From the NCBI GenBank assembly GCA_025934255.1, contig JAICYJ010000006.1:18602-82601 (forward strand): a DNA stretch of 64,000 nucleotides, written 5' to 3'. Below, one piece after another: positions 8,857 to 16,965 of this stretch; position 1 is the first letter of the stretch, and each line of letters begins with the position of its first letter. This stretch comes from Thermoleophilia bacterium. GTDB lineage: Bacteria; Actinomycetota; Thermoleophilia; Gaiellales; JAICJC01. The notes beneath the pieces are model-generated. The model was not told the DNA's origin and made no database searches. It saw only the letters and a program-made list of their open reading frames with translations. Position numbers and translations under genes: made by a program.

Positions 8857-9393
8857 TCACCCCCCGGAGGAGGACGCCGCCGTCGGTGAGCGGCTGCCCA
8901 CCAGCAGCGTGATCGTCGAACCCGGGCCGTAGCTGCCATCCGGTGCGTAGCCGGTGGCTCGCAGCACCGTGCCGCGCGTGCCGTACGGTGCCCGGTGGAT
9001 CACGAACCTGACCGGGCCGTGCCGCTGGAACAGCGCCTTCGCCTGGGGCAGCGGCAAGCCGACCACGAGCGGGAAGTCGTAGGCGGCGGCGCCGGATGCG
9101 TCCGCGCGCGCCCCCAGCGCAAGCCCGGATGCTCCCACCGCTGATGTGATCGCCAGCACGGCGGCCAGCACGGCCAGTGTCAGGCTGCGCGCTACGGCAG
9201 CCGCGGCTGCAAGGGCCAGCGCGGCCAGCAGGCAGAGCACGGCAAGCACCCAGCCGGGCGGCTCCAGCAGCGCGACGGCCACCAGCACCGCCGCGGTTGC
9301 GGCCACCACGATCGTGACGAGGCCGGGCATCAGGCGCGGCCACCGGGCGGTGGCCGCCCCGGGCTCGGGATCCGGCTGCGGCGTCGCGCTCAC
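8857..9393 (-). CDS. Membrane protein with single PASTA-like domain
   Basis: 178 aa from GTG 9391-9393 (VSATPQPDPEPG); the alternative frame up to 9690 runs antisense to the GntR gene. About three hydrophobic helices occupy residues 25-100. A C-terminal outer domain follows with LVVGLPLPQAKALFQRHG and a GYAPDGSYGPGSTITLLVG end, which match the PASTA pattern (G-x-x-x-x-A-x-x-x-L ... G-S-x-I-x-L-x-V). PASTA domains bind muropeptides or beta-lactams in kinases and penicillin-binding proteins; a stand-alone membrane-anchored copy is less common. It is the first gene of the minus-strand operon and diverges from the GntR regulator. Confidence 0.72.
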   Translation of the reverse strand: MSATPQPDPEPGAATARWPRLMPGLVTIVVAATAAVLVAVALLEPPGWVLAVLCLLAALALAAAAAVARSLTLAVLAAVLAITSAVGASGLALGARADASGAAAYDFPLVVGLPLPQAKALFQRHGPVRFVIHRAPYGTRGTVLRATGYAPDGSYGPGSTITLLVGSRSPTAASSSGG

Positions 9394-9458
9394 ACGGCCA
9401 CGATAGCCGCCGCCCGGCGCATGTGTTGGTGGTCGCGGGCCGTGGTATAGATCGGGCG

Positions 9459-10220
9459 ATGGCTTCGCATGCCACCCGAAACGCGCCCATGTACCGGCAG
9501 GTTGCCGACCAGCTGGCCGCCGAGATCGCATCCGGCGAGCTGCCGCCTGGACACCGGGTGCCGTCGGAGCGCGTGATCGCCGAACGGCACGGTCTTTCGC
9601 GGATGACAGCCCGCCAGGCGGTCGAGCTGCTGGTGCGACGCGGCCTCGTCTACCGGCGTCCCGGATCGGGCACCTACGTCGCCGCCGCACGGGTGGAGCA
9701 CACGCTGCAGTGGTTCGCAGGCTTCACCGAGCAGATGCGGGCGCAGGGGATCGAGCCGGGCGGGCGCGTCCTGGCCGTCAGGCTGTCCGGCCAGGACGGC
9801 TCTGACGCGGGCGTCGCGCTGGAGCTGCCGGAGGGCGAGGCCAGCTGGATGGTGCGCCGTGTGCGCTTCGGAAACGGGGAGCCTCTGCTGGTCGAGGAGT
9901 CGCACGTCCCGGCCCGCCTGTTCCCCGACCTCAACCGCCACAATCTGGCTCAGAACTCCCTCTACGACCTGATGCGGAGCCGCTACGGCGTCGACCCGGT
10001 GCGGGCCCACGAGACGATCGAGCCAACCGCGTGCGAGCAGGACGAGGCCCGTCACCTGGCCACGCGGCCGGGCGCTCCGGCGATCCTGGTGACGCGAACC
10101 GCGTACGACGCCGTCGACCGGCCGGTGGAGTACGCCCGCGACGTCTACCGCGGCGACCGCGCCCGTTTCGTGGTCGACCTGCGGCGCCAGCAGGACGGGC
10201 GCGCTGGGGCGGATGATTAG
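9459..10220 (+). CDS. GntR-family regulator, HutC/UTRA subfamily
   Basis: 253 aa from ATG 9459 (an upstream in-frame start at 9423 is possible but leaves a non-conserved leader). Residues about 8-75 are the winged helix: MYRQVADQLAAEIASGELPPG, PSERVIAERHGLSRMTARQAV and GLVYRRPGSGTYV. Residues 95-245 form a UTRA effector-binding domain (WMVRRVRFGNGEPLLVEESHV). TATAGAT lies 6 nt upstream of the ATG, compatible with a leaderless promoter, and that region could also hold an operator. The 65-bp divergent space with the peptide operon makes control of that operon likely (inference). Its 3' end overlaps thrS by 4 bp tail to tail. Confidence 0.9.
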   Translation: MASHATRNAPMYRQVADQLAAEIASGELPPGHRVPSERVIAERHGLSRMTARQAVELLVRRGLVYRRPGSGTYVAAARVEHTLQWFAGFTEQMRAQGIEPGGRVLAVRLSGQDGSDAGVALELPEGEASWMVRRVRFGNGEPLLVEESHVPARLFPDLNRHNLAQNSLYDLMRSRYGVDPVRAHETIEPTACEQDEARHLATRPGAPAILVTRTAYDAVDRPVEYARDVYRGDRARFVVDLRRQQDGRAGADD

Positions 10221-12124
10221 CTCGGCGCGCGCCCGGCGCTGAGCGCGAGCAGCTCTCCGCGCAGGTCGGCCAGGGGCTGAGCGCCCGCGTCGCCCTCGCC
10301 GCGGCGCCGCACCGAGACCTGGCCGGATTCCACCTCGCGATCACCGACGACCAGGATCCGCGGCATCTTCTGCCGCTCCGCCTCCGCGATCTTCTTTCCC
10401 ACCGACTCGCCGCGGGTGTCCGCCTCGGCCCGCAGGCCGGCCGCGTTCAGCTCGGCCACCACCTGACGAGCGTAGTCGTTGTGGCGGTCCGCAACCGGGA
10501 CCACCAGCGCCTGCACCGGCGCCAGCCAGACCGGGAACGCGCCCGCGTAGTGCTCGATCAGGATGCCGATGAAGCGTTCGAACGAGCCGAACAGCGCGCG
10601 GTGGATCATCGCCGGCGTGTGCTCGGCGTTGTCCTCGCCGGTGTAGGTGATGCCGAACCGCTCCGGCATCTGGAAGTCGAGCTGGATCGTGCCCATCTGC
10701 CAGGAGCGTCCGATCGAGTCGGTCATGTGCAGGTCGATCTTGGGCCCGTAGAAGGCGCCGTCACCCTCGTTCAGCTGGTACTCCACGCCGGCCCGCTCGA
10801 GCGCCCCGTGCAGCGACGCCTCGGCCGCGTCCCAGAGCTCGTCCGCGCCGATCCGCTTGTCGGGTCGCGTCGACAGCTCGATCCGCAGGTCGAGCTGGAA
10901 GATCCCGTAGATCGCCTGCGCCAGCTCCAGGCAGCCGATCACCTCGTCCTCGATCTGCTCGTGGGTGCAGAAGATGTGGGCGTCGTCCTGCGTGATGTGC
11001 CGCACCCGCATCAGCCCGTGCAGGGTGCCGGAGGGCTCGTGCCGGTGCACCAGCCCCTGCTCGGCCAGCCGCAGCGGCAGGTCGCGGTAGCTGCGGCGCT
11101 CGTCGCCGAAGATGTTGACGTGGCCCGGGCAGTTCATCGGCTTGATGCCGAACTGGCCCGCCTCGACCTCGGTGAAGTACATGTTCTCGCGGTAGGCCTC
11201 CCAGTGGCCGGAGCGCTTCCAGACCTCCACGTTGTAGAGGATGGGCGTTCGCACCTCCTGGTAGCCGCGCTCCCGGTTCAGCTCGCGCCACAGCGTGGTC
11301 AGCTCGTTCCAGATCACCATCCCACGCGGATGCCAGAACGGCGAGCCGGGTGACACGTCCGAGAAGTGGAACAGGTCGAGCTCACGGCCCAGCCGGCGGT
11401 GGTCGCGGAGGCGGGCCTGCTCGACCCGTTCCAGGTACTCGTCCAGCGCCGCCTGGTCGAAGAAGGCGGTGCCGTAGATGCGGGTCAGCATCGGGTTGTC
11501 GGAGTCCCCGCGCCAGTAGGCCCCGGCCGTGGACAGCAGCCTGAAGGCCTTGATCGGCTTCGTGGTCTGCAGGTGCGGGCCGCGGCACAGGTCCTCGAAC
11601 CCATCCTGCGTGTAGAGGCTGATCTCGCCGTCCGGCAGGTCGCGGGCCAGCTCCAGCTTGTACGGCTGCGCCTCCGCCTCGAAGCGGGCCAGGACCTCGC
11701 CCTTGTCCACGCCGTCGGTGCGCACGAAGGGGTGCTCCTGGGCGAGGATCCGGCGCATCTCCTGCTCGATCCGGCCCAGGTCGTCCGACGAGATCGGCTC
11801 GGGGAACTGGAAGTCGTAGTAGAAGCCGTCGGCGATCGCGGGGCCGATCGCCACCTTGGCGTCGGGCCACAGGTGCAGCACCGCCTCGGCCATCACGTGC
11901 GCCGTCGAGTGGCGCAGCACGGGCAACGCCTCCGCATCGCGAGCCGTCAGGATGCGCACGCGGTCGCCCTCCGCCAGCGGCAGCCGCAGGTCACGCACCT
12001 CGTCGCCGACGCCCACGGCCACGGCGGCCTGGGCCAGCCGCGGGCCGATGGCGTTGGCCACATCCAGGCCGGTTGCGCCGTTCTCCAGCTCCAGATCAGT
12101 CCCGTCGGGCAGTCCAATACGCAT
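10217..12124 (-). CDS. thrS: Threonyl-tRNA synthetase
   Basis: 635 aa from ATG at 12124 (an ATG four codons upstream at 12136 is an alternative). Domains in order: TGS (residues 1-60), second additional domain with HSTAHVMAEAVLHLWP (HxxxH editing-site motif) and GFYYDF, class II catalytic core with motif 2/zinc region MNCPGHVNIFG and HEPSGTLHGLMRVRHITQDDAHIF, motif 3 HRALFGSFERFIGILIEHYAG, and C-terminal anticodon-binding domain. Charges tRNA-Thr and edits Ser-tRNA-Thr in the cytoplasm. Divergent from the sensor kinase gene with only 39 bp between starts. No T-box or other leader is visible in that space. Confidence 0.98.
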   Translation of the reverse strand: MRIGLPDGTDLELENGATGLDVANAIGPRLAQAAVAVGVGDEVRDLRLPLAEGDRVRILTARDAEALPVLRHSTAHVMAEAVLHLWPDAKVAIGPAIADGFYYDFQFPEPISSDDLGRIEQEMRRILAQEHPFVRTDGVDKGEVLARFEAEAQPYKLELARDLPDGEISLYTQDGFEDLCRGPHLQTTKPIKAFRLLSTAGAYWRGDSDNPMLTRIYGTAFFDQAALDEYLERVEQARLRDHRRLGRELDLFHFSDVSPGSPFWHPRGMVIWNELTTLWRELNRERGYQEVRTPILYNVEVWKRSGHWEAYRENMYFTEVEAGQFGIKPMNCPGHVNIFGDERRSYRDLPLRLAEQGLVHRHEPSGTLHGLMRVRHITQDDAHIFCTHEQIEDEVIGCLELAQAIYGIFQLDLRIELSTRPDKRIGADELWDAAEASLHGALERAGVEYQLNEGDGAFYGPKIDLHMTDSIGRSWQMGTIQLDFQMPERFGITYTGEDNAEHTPAMIHRALFGSFERFIGILIEHYAGAFPVWLAPVQALVVPVADRHNDYARQVVAELNAAGLRAEADTRGESVGKKIAEAERQKMPRILVVGDREVESGQVSVRRRGEGDAGAQPLADLRGELLALSAGRAPS

Positions 12125-12163
12125 GGCAGAGAGCATATCGACCGACGCTGTTAGGCTGACCGC

Positions 12164-13390
12164 ATGCAGGACCTCGCGATCGTGCTGGCGCTGCTGCTCG
12201 TGGTGGCGGTCGCCGCACTCGTGCACCGGGAGCGCCAGCGGCGACGGGCGCTGGCGCTGCTCGGCCGCCGCGGCGATCTGGAGGCCGCGGCGCGGGCGGC
12301 CACCGAAGGCCGCACCGCCCGCCCCTCGCTGGATGCCGCGCTGGCGCTGCGCGACGCCATCATGGAGGCATCCCCCACCCCCGTGATGCTGTTCGACGCG
12401 GGCGCCCGCCTGGTGCGCGCCAACCGGGCCACGCGGGAGGCCATCCCCGACCTCGAGGTGGGCGCCACCGCCGCCGTCCAGGAGATCGCCACCGCCGTCC
12501 ACGATGCGCTTGCCGGCCGGCCGCCGCGCCCGTTCGACGTGACCGTCTATCAGCCAGAGCGACGGCGCTTCCACGCGCACCTGCGCACCTACCCCGACCG
12601 CGGCACGCGCTGCTGCGTCGTGGTGCTGGCCGATGAGAGCGCGGAGGCCGACTACCGGGATGCCCGGCGGCTGTTCTCGGCCGGCGTGTCGCACGAGCTG
12701 CGCACCCCGCTGGCGCGGATGCTGGCGCTGGTCGACACGCTGTCGCTGCCGCTGGACGAGGCCGAGCGGGAGCAGACCATGGATCAGATGCGCGACGAGA
12801 TCGACGCGATGCGGGAGCTGATCGAGGACATGATGCTGCTGGCCCGGCTGGAGGTCGAGGGCATATCCGGCGGCGAGCCGGCCGACGTCAGCGCGGCCAT
12901 CGAGGACTGCCTGGAGCGTCATGCCGACGCCGCGCAGGCCGCTGGGCTACGCCTGGCCGGGCACACCACCGCCGGAATCCTCACCGTCGTCCCACGGCGA
13001 CTGGTGGACGTGATCCTGGACAACCTGCTGGAGAACGCGATCCGCCATGCCGGCGAGGGCGCCGACATCGACTTCACCGCCGGTGGCCTGACGGGGGCGG
13101 TCGAGCTGTCGATCGCCGATACCGGCGCGGGCGTGCCTGCCGAGCACCTGTCGCGGGTGTTCGAGCGCTTCCACCGCGTCGAGGGGTCGCGTGCCGGTCC
13201 CGGCACGGGCCTGGGGCTGGCGATCGTCAAGCACATCGCCGAGGCCCACGGCGGGCGAGCGGTGATGGAGAGCGTCGAGGGCCAGGGCACCACGGTGCGG
13301 GTGACGCTGCCCGCGCCCGCGGTGATGCCCGCCGGCGAGCCCGCCGACCCCGGTCAGGCGCCCGGTTTGGGCACCGCGTCGAACCTGTAG
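12164..13390 (+). CDS. Sensor histidine kinase (PhoR-like)
   Basis: 408 aa. One N-terminal transmembrane helix (residues 3-22), a PAS-like domain about 68-155, dimerisation/phosphoacceptor H-box VSHELRTPLARM with His177, and an ATPase domain with N box LDNLLENAIRHA, G1 DTGAGVP, F box RVFERFH and G2 GTGLGLAIVKHIAEAHGG. No extracellular sensor domain, so sensing is intramembrane or cytoplasmic. TAGGCT at 12152-12157 lies 6 nt before the ATG, suggesting a leaderless transcript. The cognate-looking response regulator gene is convergent and its last 37 bp overlap this gene's end, an atypical arrangement. Confidence 0.93.
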   Translation: MQDLAIVLALLLVVAVAALVHRERQRRRALALLGRRGDLEAAARAATEGRTARPSLDAALALRDAIMEASPTPVMLFDAGARLVRANRATREAIPDLEVGATAAVQEIATAVHDALAGRPPRPFDVTVYQPERRRFHAHLRTYPDRGTRCCVVVLADESAEADYRDARRLFSAGVSHELRTPLARMLALVDTLSLPLDEAEREQTMDQMRDEIDAMRELIEDMMLLARLEVEGISGGEPADVSAAIEDCLERHADAAQAAGLRLAGHTTAGILTVVPRRLVDVILDNLLENAIRHAGEGADIDFTAGGLTGAVELSIADTGAGVPAEHLSRVFERFHRVEGSRAGPGTGLGLAIVKHIAEAHGGRAVMESVEGQGTTVRVTLPAPAVMPAGEPADPGQAPGLGTASNL

Positions 13391-14055
13391 CCGACCCCGT
13401 AGTGGGTCTGGATGTACGTGTGCCCGGCCGCGCGCCGGTCGATCTTATCGCGCAGCTTGCGCACGCAGACGTCAACGGTGCGGTCACGGTGGCGGTGCGG
13501 GATGCCCCATACCCGTTGCTGGAGCTGGTCGCGCGAGAGCGCGCGGCCGCGCTCGCCGGCCAGCACGTAGAGCAGGCGGAACTCGGTCGGCGTCAGCCCC
13601 ACGTCCTCTCCCTCCAGGATGGCGGCGTGCAGGTCGGGATCGATCACGAGCCCCTCGGCCACGATCGTCTCGGAGCCGGCCGCCGCCTTCATGCCGGCAC
13701 GGCGCAGCACCGCCTCCACCCGCGCGACCAGCTCGCGCATGCCGAACGGCTTGCTCAGGTAGTCGTCGCCGCCGATGCCCAGCGCGTGCACCTTGTCGTG
13801 CTCGGAGCCGCGCGCGCTGACGATCACGATCGGCGTCTCGATGCCCTCGGCGCGCAGTGTCTCGGTGATCCGCCAGCCGTCGGTGCCGGGCAGCATCAGG
13901 TCGAGCACGGCCACGTCGGGGCGCTCGTAGCGGAGCTTCGCGATCGCACGGTCGCCGTCCTCCGCCACCTCCACGTCCATGCCCGCGCGGCGCAGGTGGG
14001 TCGCCATCGCGTTGGCGATCACACGGTCGTCTTCGGCGATCAGAACTCGTGGCAT
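13354..14055 (-). CDS. OmpR/PhoB-family response regulator
   Basis: 233 aa from ATG 14053-14055. Receiver domain 1-120 with acidic pair Asp9/Asp10, phosphoacceptor Asp52 (VLDLMLPG), Ser/Thr and Lys in IVSARG and LSKPFG. C-terminal winged helix 135-228 with LTPTEFRLLYVLA and VRKLRDKID/GVGYRFD. Minus-strand box TACGAT at 14062-14067 is 6 nt from the ATG, fitting a leaderless promoter. Convergent to and 3'-overlapping the histidine kinase gene by 37 bp; it is the probable partner because it is the only adjacent regulator and both are of the PhoR/PhoB type. Confidence 0.94.
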   Translation of the reverse strand: MPRVLIAEDDRVIANAMATHLRRAGMDVEVAEDGDRAIAKLRYERPDVAVLDLMLPGTDGWRITETLRAEGIETPIVIVSARGSEHDKVHALGIGGDDYLSKPFGMRELVARVEAVLRRAGMKAAAGSETIVAEGLVIDPDLHAAILEGEDVGLTPTEFRLLYVLAGERGRALSRDQLQQRVWGIPHRHRDRTVDVCVRKLRDKIDRRAAGHTYIQTHYGVGYRFDAVPKPGA

Positions 14056-14067
14056 GCGCTGATCGTA

Positions 14068-14262
14068 GACCGTGCCCCGGACCAGAGATTCGCCGCCCCG
14101 GCTTGCCTTTTGTCCACCAGCCAAACGGACCTTCGAGTCACCTCTACAGTCCCTCCGTCTGGGTTCAACCTACTCGGCTGCCCTGGGCGGCGCAGAGGGG
14201 AAACTAGAGCAGCGGTGCTTACCCCGGCAACCCCCATTACCGCAAACAGCGGAATTTTTCTT
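14068..14262 (+). other. Intergenic stretch with terminator-like end; possible small RNA
   Basis: About 200 bp between the response regulator start and the NUDIX stop hold no convincing ORF. The plus strand shows a GTCC/GGAC hairpin (about 14112-14130), a pairing of CCTCT (14150-14154) with AGAGG (14214-14218) enclosing a GCUGCC/GGCGGC hairpin, and finally CCGC-loop-GCGG followed by five T. A plus-strand terminator has no plus-strand gene upstream that needs it, so a short structured transcript is possible. Family not recognised; promoter not identified. Confidence 0.35.
14239..14260 (+). terminator. Weak rho-independent terminator candidate
   Basis: Plus-strand stem ACCGC-AAACA-GCGG followed by AATTTTTC. 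The stem is only 4-5 bp, but the T run is the clearest in this GC-rich neighbourhood. It is oriented away from the response regulator gene and would end a plus-strand transcript just before the NUDIX stop codon. Confidence 0.4.
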
Positions 14263-14660
14263 CACCACCTCGCCAGCACCTCGCGGTCGCGCTCGTACGT
14301 CAGCAGCTGCGCGGCCTGCTCGCGGGTGACCCAGCGCAGCTCGTCAACCTCGCGGCTGGGCTCGAATGCGCCCGCTCCGACCGCCATCACGTAGTAGCGC
14401 ACGACCTTGGACAGGACGGCGCCGTGCTTCTCGACCGTGTAGCGGACGACGCCCAGGTCGCGCTCGATGCGGCCGTGAAAGCCGGTCTCCTCCTGCACCT
14501 CGCGCAGCGCTGCGGCGACGTCGTCCTCGCCCGGCTCGTGCTTGCCCTTGGGCAGCGTCCAGTCGTCGTACCGAGGTCGATGCACGAGGGCGATGCGCTC
14601 GCCGTCGACCAGCACGGCACCGGCGGCGCGAACGAGGTTGTCGGCGGGTGCGGGCTCCAT
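14262..14660 (-). CDS. NUDIX hydrolase
   Basis: 132 aa, a typical length for a one-domain NUDIX enzyme. The Nudix box is complete: GKHEPGEDDVAAALREVQEETGF (G-x5-E-x7-RE-U-x-EE-x-G-U), preceded by WTLPKG. Family members hydrolyse nucleoside diphosphates linked to another moiety, with Mg2+ bound by the box glutamates. WTLPKGKHEPGE resembles MutT/Ap4A-type diadenosine polyphosphate hydrolases, but the substrate cannot be set from sequence. No Shine-Dalgarno or TANNNT box is obvious at the start; the neighbouring membrane gene ends 22 bp upstream on the same strand, so the two may be cotranscribed. Confidence 0.9.
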   Translation of the reverse strand: MEPAPADNLVRAAGAVLVDGERIALVHRPRYDDWTLPKGKHEPGEDDVAAALREVQEETGFHGRIERDLGVVRYTVEKHGAVLSKVVRYYVMAVGAGAFEPSREVDELRWVTREQAAQLLTYERDREVLARW

Positions 14661-14681
14661 ATCCGTGATGCCCGGCGAGGC

Positions 14682-15128
14682 TCAGCCGCGGCGCGCGCGC
14701 AGGCCGGCCACCCAGAACAGCAGACCGACCAGCCCCACCAGACCCAGCACCATGCCGGCGAACACCCAGGTGGTACCGCGGTTTCCGCCGACGGCGAACC
14801 CGACCGCGAGCATCGCAATCGCGAGCACGCCCAGCGCCTGGGTGACCACGAACGGCCCCGGCAGCCCTGCCGGCGTGATCGGCGGGCCACGCCGCGTGAG
14901 CCGGCTGGGATCGGCCTCATCCTTGGCGCGGCTGCGCAGCGCCAGCGCGATGATTCCGCCGAAGACGGCCACGAAGTAGACGACCTGCGACCAGAAATCG
15001 CCGATCCAGTCCACCAGGTAGGTGAACAGCACGATCAGGCCGACCGCCGCAAGCGTGCCCAGTGCGGCAACGCCGATCGCGGTCTGCCAGTTGTAGACCT
15101 GGCCGGGTTGAGGCTGCGAATCGCTCAT
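14682..15128 (-). CDS. Four-helix membrane protein, unknown function
   Basis: 148 aa from ATG 15126-15128. Minus-strand TAGGCT at 15137-15142 sits 8 nt upstream, suggesting a leaderless promoter and supporting this start. About four hydrophobic segments: residues 16-38, 45-62, 90-108 and 112-132, with a short basic/acidic loop between the second and third. No motif recognised. Followed 22 bp later by the NUDIX gene on the same strand. Confidence 0.75.
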   Translation of the reverse strand: MSDSQPQPGQVYNWQTAIGVAALGTLAAVGLIVLFTYLVDWIGDFWSQVVYFVAVFGGIIALALRSRAKDEADPSRLTRRGPPITPAGLPGPFVVTQALGVLAIAMLAVGFAVGGNRGTTWVFAGMVLGLVGLVGLLFWVAGLRARRG

Positions 15129-15174
15129 CGCCCGAGAGCCTACCGCAGCCGTCCGACCACGCACGGCGGCCCCG

Positions 15175-16206
15175 TCACGGCGTCCATGTCAGCGACCGCG
15201 GGTCGAACGCCGGCAGCGAGCCGGTCGCGCCGGTGCGGCGGTCGAACACCTTCACCTGACCCTGCAGCGACACCGCCAGGTAGCGGGCGCCGGGAGACCA
15301 GGCGTAGGAGTGGGCGATCGGCGGGGCGCCCGCAGGTACGCCACCCGGCTGCAGCGACTGCAGCACGTCACGATTCGTCCCCTGCTCGTACCAGAACGCG
15401 CTGCCGTCGGGCGCCCCGGCCAGGTGGTACGACGGCAGAGTCGTGCGGAAGATGCTCGTGCTCCCGGTCTCGCGGTTCAGCACCATGATCGCGAACATGG
15501 CGTTGGGGTCGCTGGGATCGACAGGCGCCACCGCCACGGCCAGGAGTGACGACGTGGCCGTCAGCGCGGTCACCGCGTACCCGTGCCGGGGTCGTCCGGC
15601 GGCGGTCTCCAGCGTGGCGTCGAGCCGCAACCGGCCGCCGTTCTCATAGACGGCGTGTCCGTCGGATGTGAGCGTCGTCCCCGCGGGGGTGAAGGCGGTC
15701 GTGCAGTGGTAACCGACCGTCGCGCTCCTGCGGAACGGCGCGGCCAGGAGCTCGACCCTGATCCCGTGGCGGCGATCGGATGTACACGCCGCCGCGTACT
15801 GCGAGTCCGCCGACCAGGTCACCCCCTCCACCCGGCCGTGCACCGTCGTCGACTGCAGCTTCCGCATCGACGAGCCGCTCAGCAAGACGATGGGCGCGCG
15901 CGGCCGGCCCTGCGCCAGCACCACCGCGCCGTCCGGCGAGGGCCACGCCCGGCAGGCACGCGCCCCGGCGTCCTTGACGGCCAGCGTGCTCATCGTCACC
16001 CGCTCCAGCACGCACCCTCTGCCGATCCACCACACCACGCCCCCGGCCCGCCGCATCATGTCCCGGCTGTGCAGCGGCGGCGGGTGGATGTCGGCCGGAT
16101 GTGGCCCCGGCGCCCCGGCCGGCCCCGCCACCGTCGAGCGGGTCGGTGCCGCCACCAGCACCACCAGCGCCCCCAGCACCGTGATCAGTGGCACCGCGAT
16201 CCGCAC
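15175..16206 (-). CDS. Exported beta-propeller-like protein, unknown function
   Basis: 343 aa. N-terminal signal/anchor (residues 3-20, VPLITVLGALVVLVAAP). The remainder is poor in helices and shows repeated WD40/TolB-like strands such as ACRAWPSPDGAVVLAQG, VEGVTWSADSQYAAAC, HSYAWSPGARYLAVSLQG and KVFDRRTG, consistent with a propeller of about six blades. Two cysteines in the propeller may form a disulfide. A protein-protein or ligand scaffold outside the membrane is likely; no enzyme motif seen. Separated from livF by 6 bp but the promoter context is unclear. Confidence 0.7.
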   Translation of the reverse strand: MRIAVPLITVLGALVVLVAAPTRSTVAGPAGAPGPHPADIHPPPLHSRDMMRRAGGVVWWIGRGCVLERVTMSTLAVKDAGARACRAWPSPDGAVVLAQGRPRAPIVLLSGSSMRKLQSTTVHGRVEGVTWSADSQYAAACTSDRRHGIRVELLAAPFRRSATVGYHCTTAFTPAGTTLTSDGHAVYENGGRLRLDATLETAAGRPRHGYAVTALTATSSLLAVAVAPVDPSDPNAMFAIMVLNRETGSTSIFRTTLPSYHLAGAPDGSAFWYEQGTNRDVLQSLQPGGVPAGAPPIAHSYAWSPGARYLAVSLQGQVKVFDRRTGATGSLPAFDPRSLTWTP

Positions 16207-16212
16207 GGCGCC

Positions 16213-16965
16213 TCAGCTGATGCCCAGGTACGCCTTTCGCACCTCGTCGTTGGTCGCCAGCGCCTCGGCCCGGTCCGACAGCGTCACCCTGCCGGTCTCG
16301 AGCACGTAGCCGCGGCTGGCGATGCCGAGGGCGATCAGCGCGTTCTGCTCCACCAGCAGGATGGTAGTGCCCTCACGGTTGATCTCCTGGATGATCTCGA
16401 AGATCTTGTCGACCAGGATCGGGGCCAGGCCCATCGACGGCTCGTCGAGCAGCAGCAGCTTGGGCCGCGACATCAGCGCCCGGCCGATCGAGCACATCTG
16501 CTGCTCGCCGCCCGACAGCGTCCCCGCCTGCTGGCCGCGCCGCTCGCTGAGGCGCGGGAACAACGAGTAGACGTGCTCGGTGTCCTGCTCGATGCCCTCG
16601 CGGTCGCTGCGGTTGAACGCGCCCATCTCCAGGTTCTCGCGCACGCTCATGCGCGGGAACAGGCGCCTTCCCTCCGGCGAGTGCGCGATCCCCATCTGCA
16701 CGATCTGGTGCGGCGGTGCGTTCTGGATCTCCTTGCCGGCGAAGCGGATGGTGCCGGCCTTGGGCTTCGTGAGGCCCTGGATCGAGCGCAGCGTGGTCGA
16801 CTTGCCCGCGCCGTTGGCGCCGATCAGGGTCACGATCTCGCCCTCGTTGACGGTGATCGAGAGGCCCTTGACGGCCTCGATGCGGCCGTAGAACGTCCGC
16901 ACCTTGTCCAGCTCGAGCAGCGCCGGCGGGTTCGCGGTCGGCGCCGGCGGCGCCTCGGCGCTCAC
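16213..16965 (-). CDS. livF: Branched-chain amino-acid ABC transporter ATPase LivF
   Basis: 250 aa. Walker A GANGAGKS, LivF-type PPHQIVQMGIAHSPEGRRLFPRMSVRENL, signature LSGGEQQM, Walker B LLLLDEPSMGLAP, and the H-loop replaced by VEQN as is normal in LivF. GTG start overlaps the livG stop (GTGA). With LivG it powers uptake through LivH/LivM. Last gene of a complete livK-H-M-G-F set in the canonical order, all on one strand. Confidence 0.95.
   Translation of the reverse strand: MSAEAPPAPTANPPALLELDKVRTFYGRIEAVKGLSITVNEGEIVTLIGANGAGKSTTLRSIQGLTKPKAGTIRFAGKEIQNAPPHQIVQMGIAHSPEGRRLFPRMSVRENLEMGAFNRSDREGIEQDTEHVYSLFPRLSERRGQQAGTLSGGEQQMCSIGRALMSRPKLLLLDEPSMGLAPILVDKIFEIIQEINREGTTILLVEQNALIALGIASRGYVLETGRVTLSDRAEALATNDEVRKAYLGIS

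Noticed and set aside
7736..9490. 584-codon frame including the C45 hydrolase
   Set aside because: The N-terminal extension is out of frame with, and runs through, the PASTA protein gene; family alignment begins at MVTGQ.
10217..12922. Extension of thrS upstream to 901 codons
   Set aside because: The extra part lies antisense in the histidine kinase gene and the TGS domain starts at the chosen ATG.
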